Part shown: positions 7,078-7,795 of the stretch, one piece after another
Position numbering within the stretch: position 1 is the first letter of the stretch
How the letters are laid out: every line of letters begins with the position of its first letter
Source: Pseudomonadota bacterium
GTDB lineage: Bacteria; Pseudomonadota; Alphaproteobacteria; Ferrovibrionales; Ferrovibrionaceae
Direction of reading: 5' to 3'
Assembly: GCA_021793055.1 (NCBI GenBank)
Contig: JAJYTL010000149.1
Location: 1 to 7,795, forward strand
Length of the DNA stretch: 7,795 nt
Notes under the pieces: model-generated
What the model was told of the DNA's origin: nothing
The model's input: only the letters and a program-made list of their open reading frames with translations
The model's database searches: none
Translations under genes and position numbers: made by a program

Positions 7078-7269
7078 TTGGCGATCTCGCGGGAGGGCAC
7101 GCGGCACAGCTCCCTCTCCGCGCGCAGCCATCGCGGCCGCCGCCGTCCCGCCGGCTTTGGCAAAGCCCGAATTTGGGGGCTTAACCCTTTGAAATCCCGG
7201 ACATGGACATGCCCGGCGCGCCGGCGCGCGTGTTGCGCGCGGTCCATTCGGGATCAAGCGCCGCTTCAG
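7078..7269. other. Intergenic region with several possible hairpins
   Basis: No gene is visible between the transporter stop and the tRNA promoter. Three structures stand out. GGCTTT (7153-7158) pairs with AAAGCC (7162-7167). AAGCCC (7163-7168) can instead pair with GGGCTT (7177-7182), so these two exclude each other. CC..GCGCGC (7221-7229) pairs with GCGCGCGG (7235-7242) with one bulged G. None is followed by a T-run. The first two are the best candidates for ending transporter transcription. Confidence 0.4.
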
Positions 7270-7270
7270 C

Positions 7271-7300
7271 TTGACAGGGGCGGAGTTCGGGACCTATACG
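7271..7300 (+). promoter_or_regulatory. Promoter of the tRNA-Val gene
   Basis: TTGACA at 7271-7276 is a perfect -35 box, preceded by C so that it also reads CTTGAC. CTATAC at 7294-7299 is the -10 box with a 17-nt spacer (18 if read as TATACG at 7295). This CTTGAC / CTATA pattern is typical of housekeeping promoters in alphaproteobacteria. Transcription would start around 7306, only a few bases before the mature tRNA 5' end, so the primary transcript needs minimal 5' trimming by RNase P. Confidence 0.8.
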
Positions 7301-7309
7301 AGGGCGCGC

Positions 7310-7385
7310 GGGCGATTAGCTCAGTTGGTAGAGCACTGTGTTCACATCGCAGGGGTCACTGGTTCGAGTCCAGTATCGCCCACCA
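7310..7385 (+). tRNA. tRNA-Val (anticodon CAC)
   Basis: A complete 76-nt cloverleaf. Acceptor arms GGGCGAT (7310-7316) and ATCGCCC (7375-7381) pair perfectly. The D stem is GCTC/GAGC (7319-7322, 7331-7334) around AGTTGGTA. The anticodon stem is CTGTG/CGCAG (7336-7340, 7348-7352) with one T-G wobble. The loop TTCACAT puts CAC at 7343-7345, which reads the valine codon GUG. The T arm is ACTGG/CCAGT (7358-7362, 7370-7374) with loop TTCGAGT. The discriminator base is A and CCA is encoded. The gene appears to be a single-tRNA transcription unit with its own promoter. Confidence 0.97.
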
Positions 7386-7646
7386 CTTGACCCGCATAGC
7401 AAACGCCTTGCACGGCCGCCCAGTCCGTCGCACCGGCTCGCCCTCCCGTTTGCCGCCCATTAAGCCAGCCGCGCACCCCGCTCCCGCCGCCGAAACGAAA
7501 GCCGGAGAACTCCTGCTCGATGACCCGCGGGCCAGCCGGCCGGTACGCGGCCAAAGCGAGGTGCTAGCGGCCCTGGTCCCAGCCACCAGCCTGGCCGGCG
7601 AGCCGACGCATGGCGCGAGGACAGGGGAGATCGCGCCCCTAGAACT
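7386..7646. other. GC-rich gap without a recognisable gene
   Basis: About 260 nt downstream of the tRNA show no credible coding frame; the open frames here run through the tRNA and are not genes. Small hairpins exist: CTGGT (7573-7577) with ACCAG (7585-7589), and AGGGG (7623-7627) with CCCCT (7636-7640). The latter is followed ten bases later by TATTT and could be a poor terminator for the tRNA transcript. There is no second copy of the tRNA 3' end. Confidence 0.5.
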
Positions 7647-7710
7647 GCAATATTTCTCTCAGAATAGCATGAGAACGCATTGCTTTTATTACTGTAAATA
7701 TTATTGATCG
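7647..7710. other. AT-rich patch, possible regulatory or foreign DNA
   Basis: By hand count this 64-nt stretch has 20 G or C (about 31%), sharply below its surroundings. It contains inverted repeats AATATTT (7649-7655) and AAATATT (7696-7702), and TATTAT (7699-7704), five of six matches to a -10 box, without a correctly spaced -35. It may be the promoter region of a gene beginning near 7733, or an edge of acquired DNA. Confidence 0.45.
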
Positions 7711-7732
7711 CTTGTTGCGATGCGCGCAGGAG

Positions 7733-7795
7733 ATGGCGCGGCTACGGGCCGATCCGCGCCTGATCGGGACGGCGGCGGACGCGGTCTCGGACATG
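7733..7795 (+). CDS. Possible start of an unrecognised gene running off the right edge
   Basis: From the ATG at 7733 the frame reads MARLRADPRLIGTAADAVSD and is still open at the window end (21 codons). Almost every third base is G or C and the residues look like an amphipathic helix, as in real genes of this genome. The frame is open upstream to a TGA at 7670-7672, so TTG codons at 7712 or 7715 are alternative starts. AGGAG (7728-7732) abuts the ATG with no spacer, which is abnormal and weakens this start. I do not recognise the family. Confidence 0.3.
   Translation, partial: MARLRADPRLIGTAADAVSDM

Noticed and set aside
7342..7586. Minus-strand frames ending in GDTGLEPVTPAM and AILDSNQ
   Set aside because: These peptides are the antisense translation of the tRNA-Val gene, a well-known source of false protein annotations.
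7078..7707. Plus-strand open frame of 209 codons running through the tRNA
   Set aside because: It starts at a TTG just behind the transporter stop, crosses a tRNA gene and its promoter, and shows no family features.
7310..7795. tRNA-Val 3' end as a used attachment site
   Set aside because: No repeat of the tRNA 3' half and no integrase gene is present in the window, so integration cannot be claimed.
1..7795. CRISPR array, insertion sequence or defence system
   Set aside because: No regularly spaced repeats, no transposase motifs and no nuclease, toxin-antitoxin or reverse-transcriptase genes were seen.

Overview
The window is about two-thirds G+C by eye and looks like ordinary chromosome from an alphaproteobacterium, possibly Rhodospirillales-like. 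Three things point there: a ribbon-helix-helix protein directly behind fumC, a DUF4169 protein (both families are, as I recall, mostly alphaproteobacterial), and a tRNA promoter of the CTTGAC / CTATAC type. The order-level guess is inference.

Layout, left to right: (1) 1-707, plus strand: the 3' third of fumC (class II fumarase), then 11 nt later a small RHH_4-type ribbon-helix-helix protein. (2) 774-3902, minus strand: one large AsmA-family membrane-anchored periplasmic protein, converging on the RHH gene across 66 nt that hold a GC-rich hairpin. (3) 3903-4026: a divergent intergenic region. (4) 4027-4230: a small, very basic DUF4169 protein. (5) 4322-7077, plus strand: a short-chain dehydrogenase/reductase (SDR), a carboxymuconolactone decarboxylase (CMD)-family protein without the AhpD CXXC, and a CynX/NimT-like major-facilitator transporter, plausibly one catabolic unit. 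(6) 7078-7309: intergenic DNA with several possible hairpins and a strong tRNA promoter. (7) 7310-7385: tRNA-Val(CAC) with encoded CCA. (8) 7386-7795: no clear gene; a GC-rich stretch, then an abrupt AT-rich patch of about 64 nt, then what may be the first codons of a gene leaving the window.

How the genes relate: fumC is central metabolism and its small neighbour is probably regulatory. The AsmA-like protein belongs to envelope biology and is independent. The SDR, CMD and MFS genes share strand and close order, which suggests uptake followed by oxidation and ring or lactone processing of an unidentified small organic acid or alcohol; the substrate cannot be read from the sequence. I found no CRISPR array, insertion sequence, phage gene or defence system. 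The least explained part is the AT-rich DNA downstream of the tRNA, a position often used by integrating elements, but no integrase or duplicated tRNA end is visible here.
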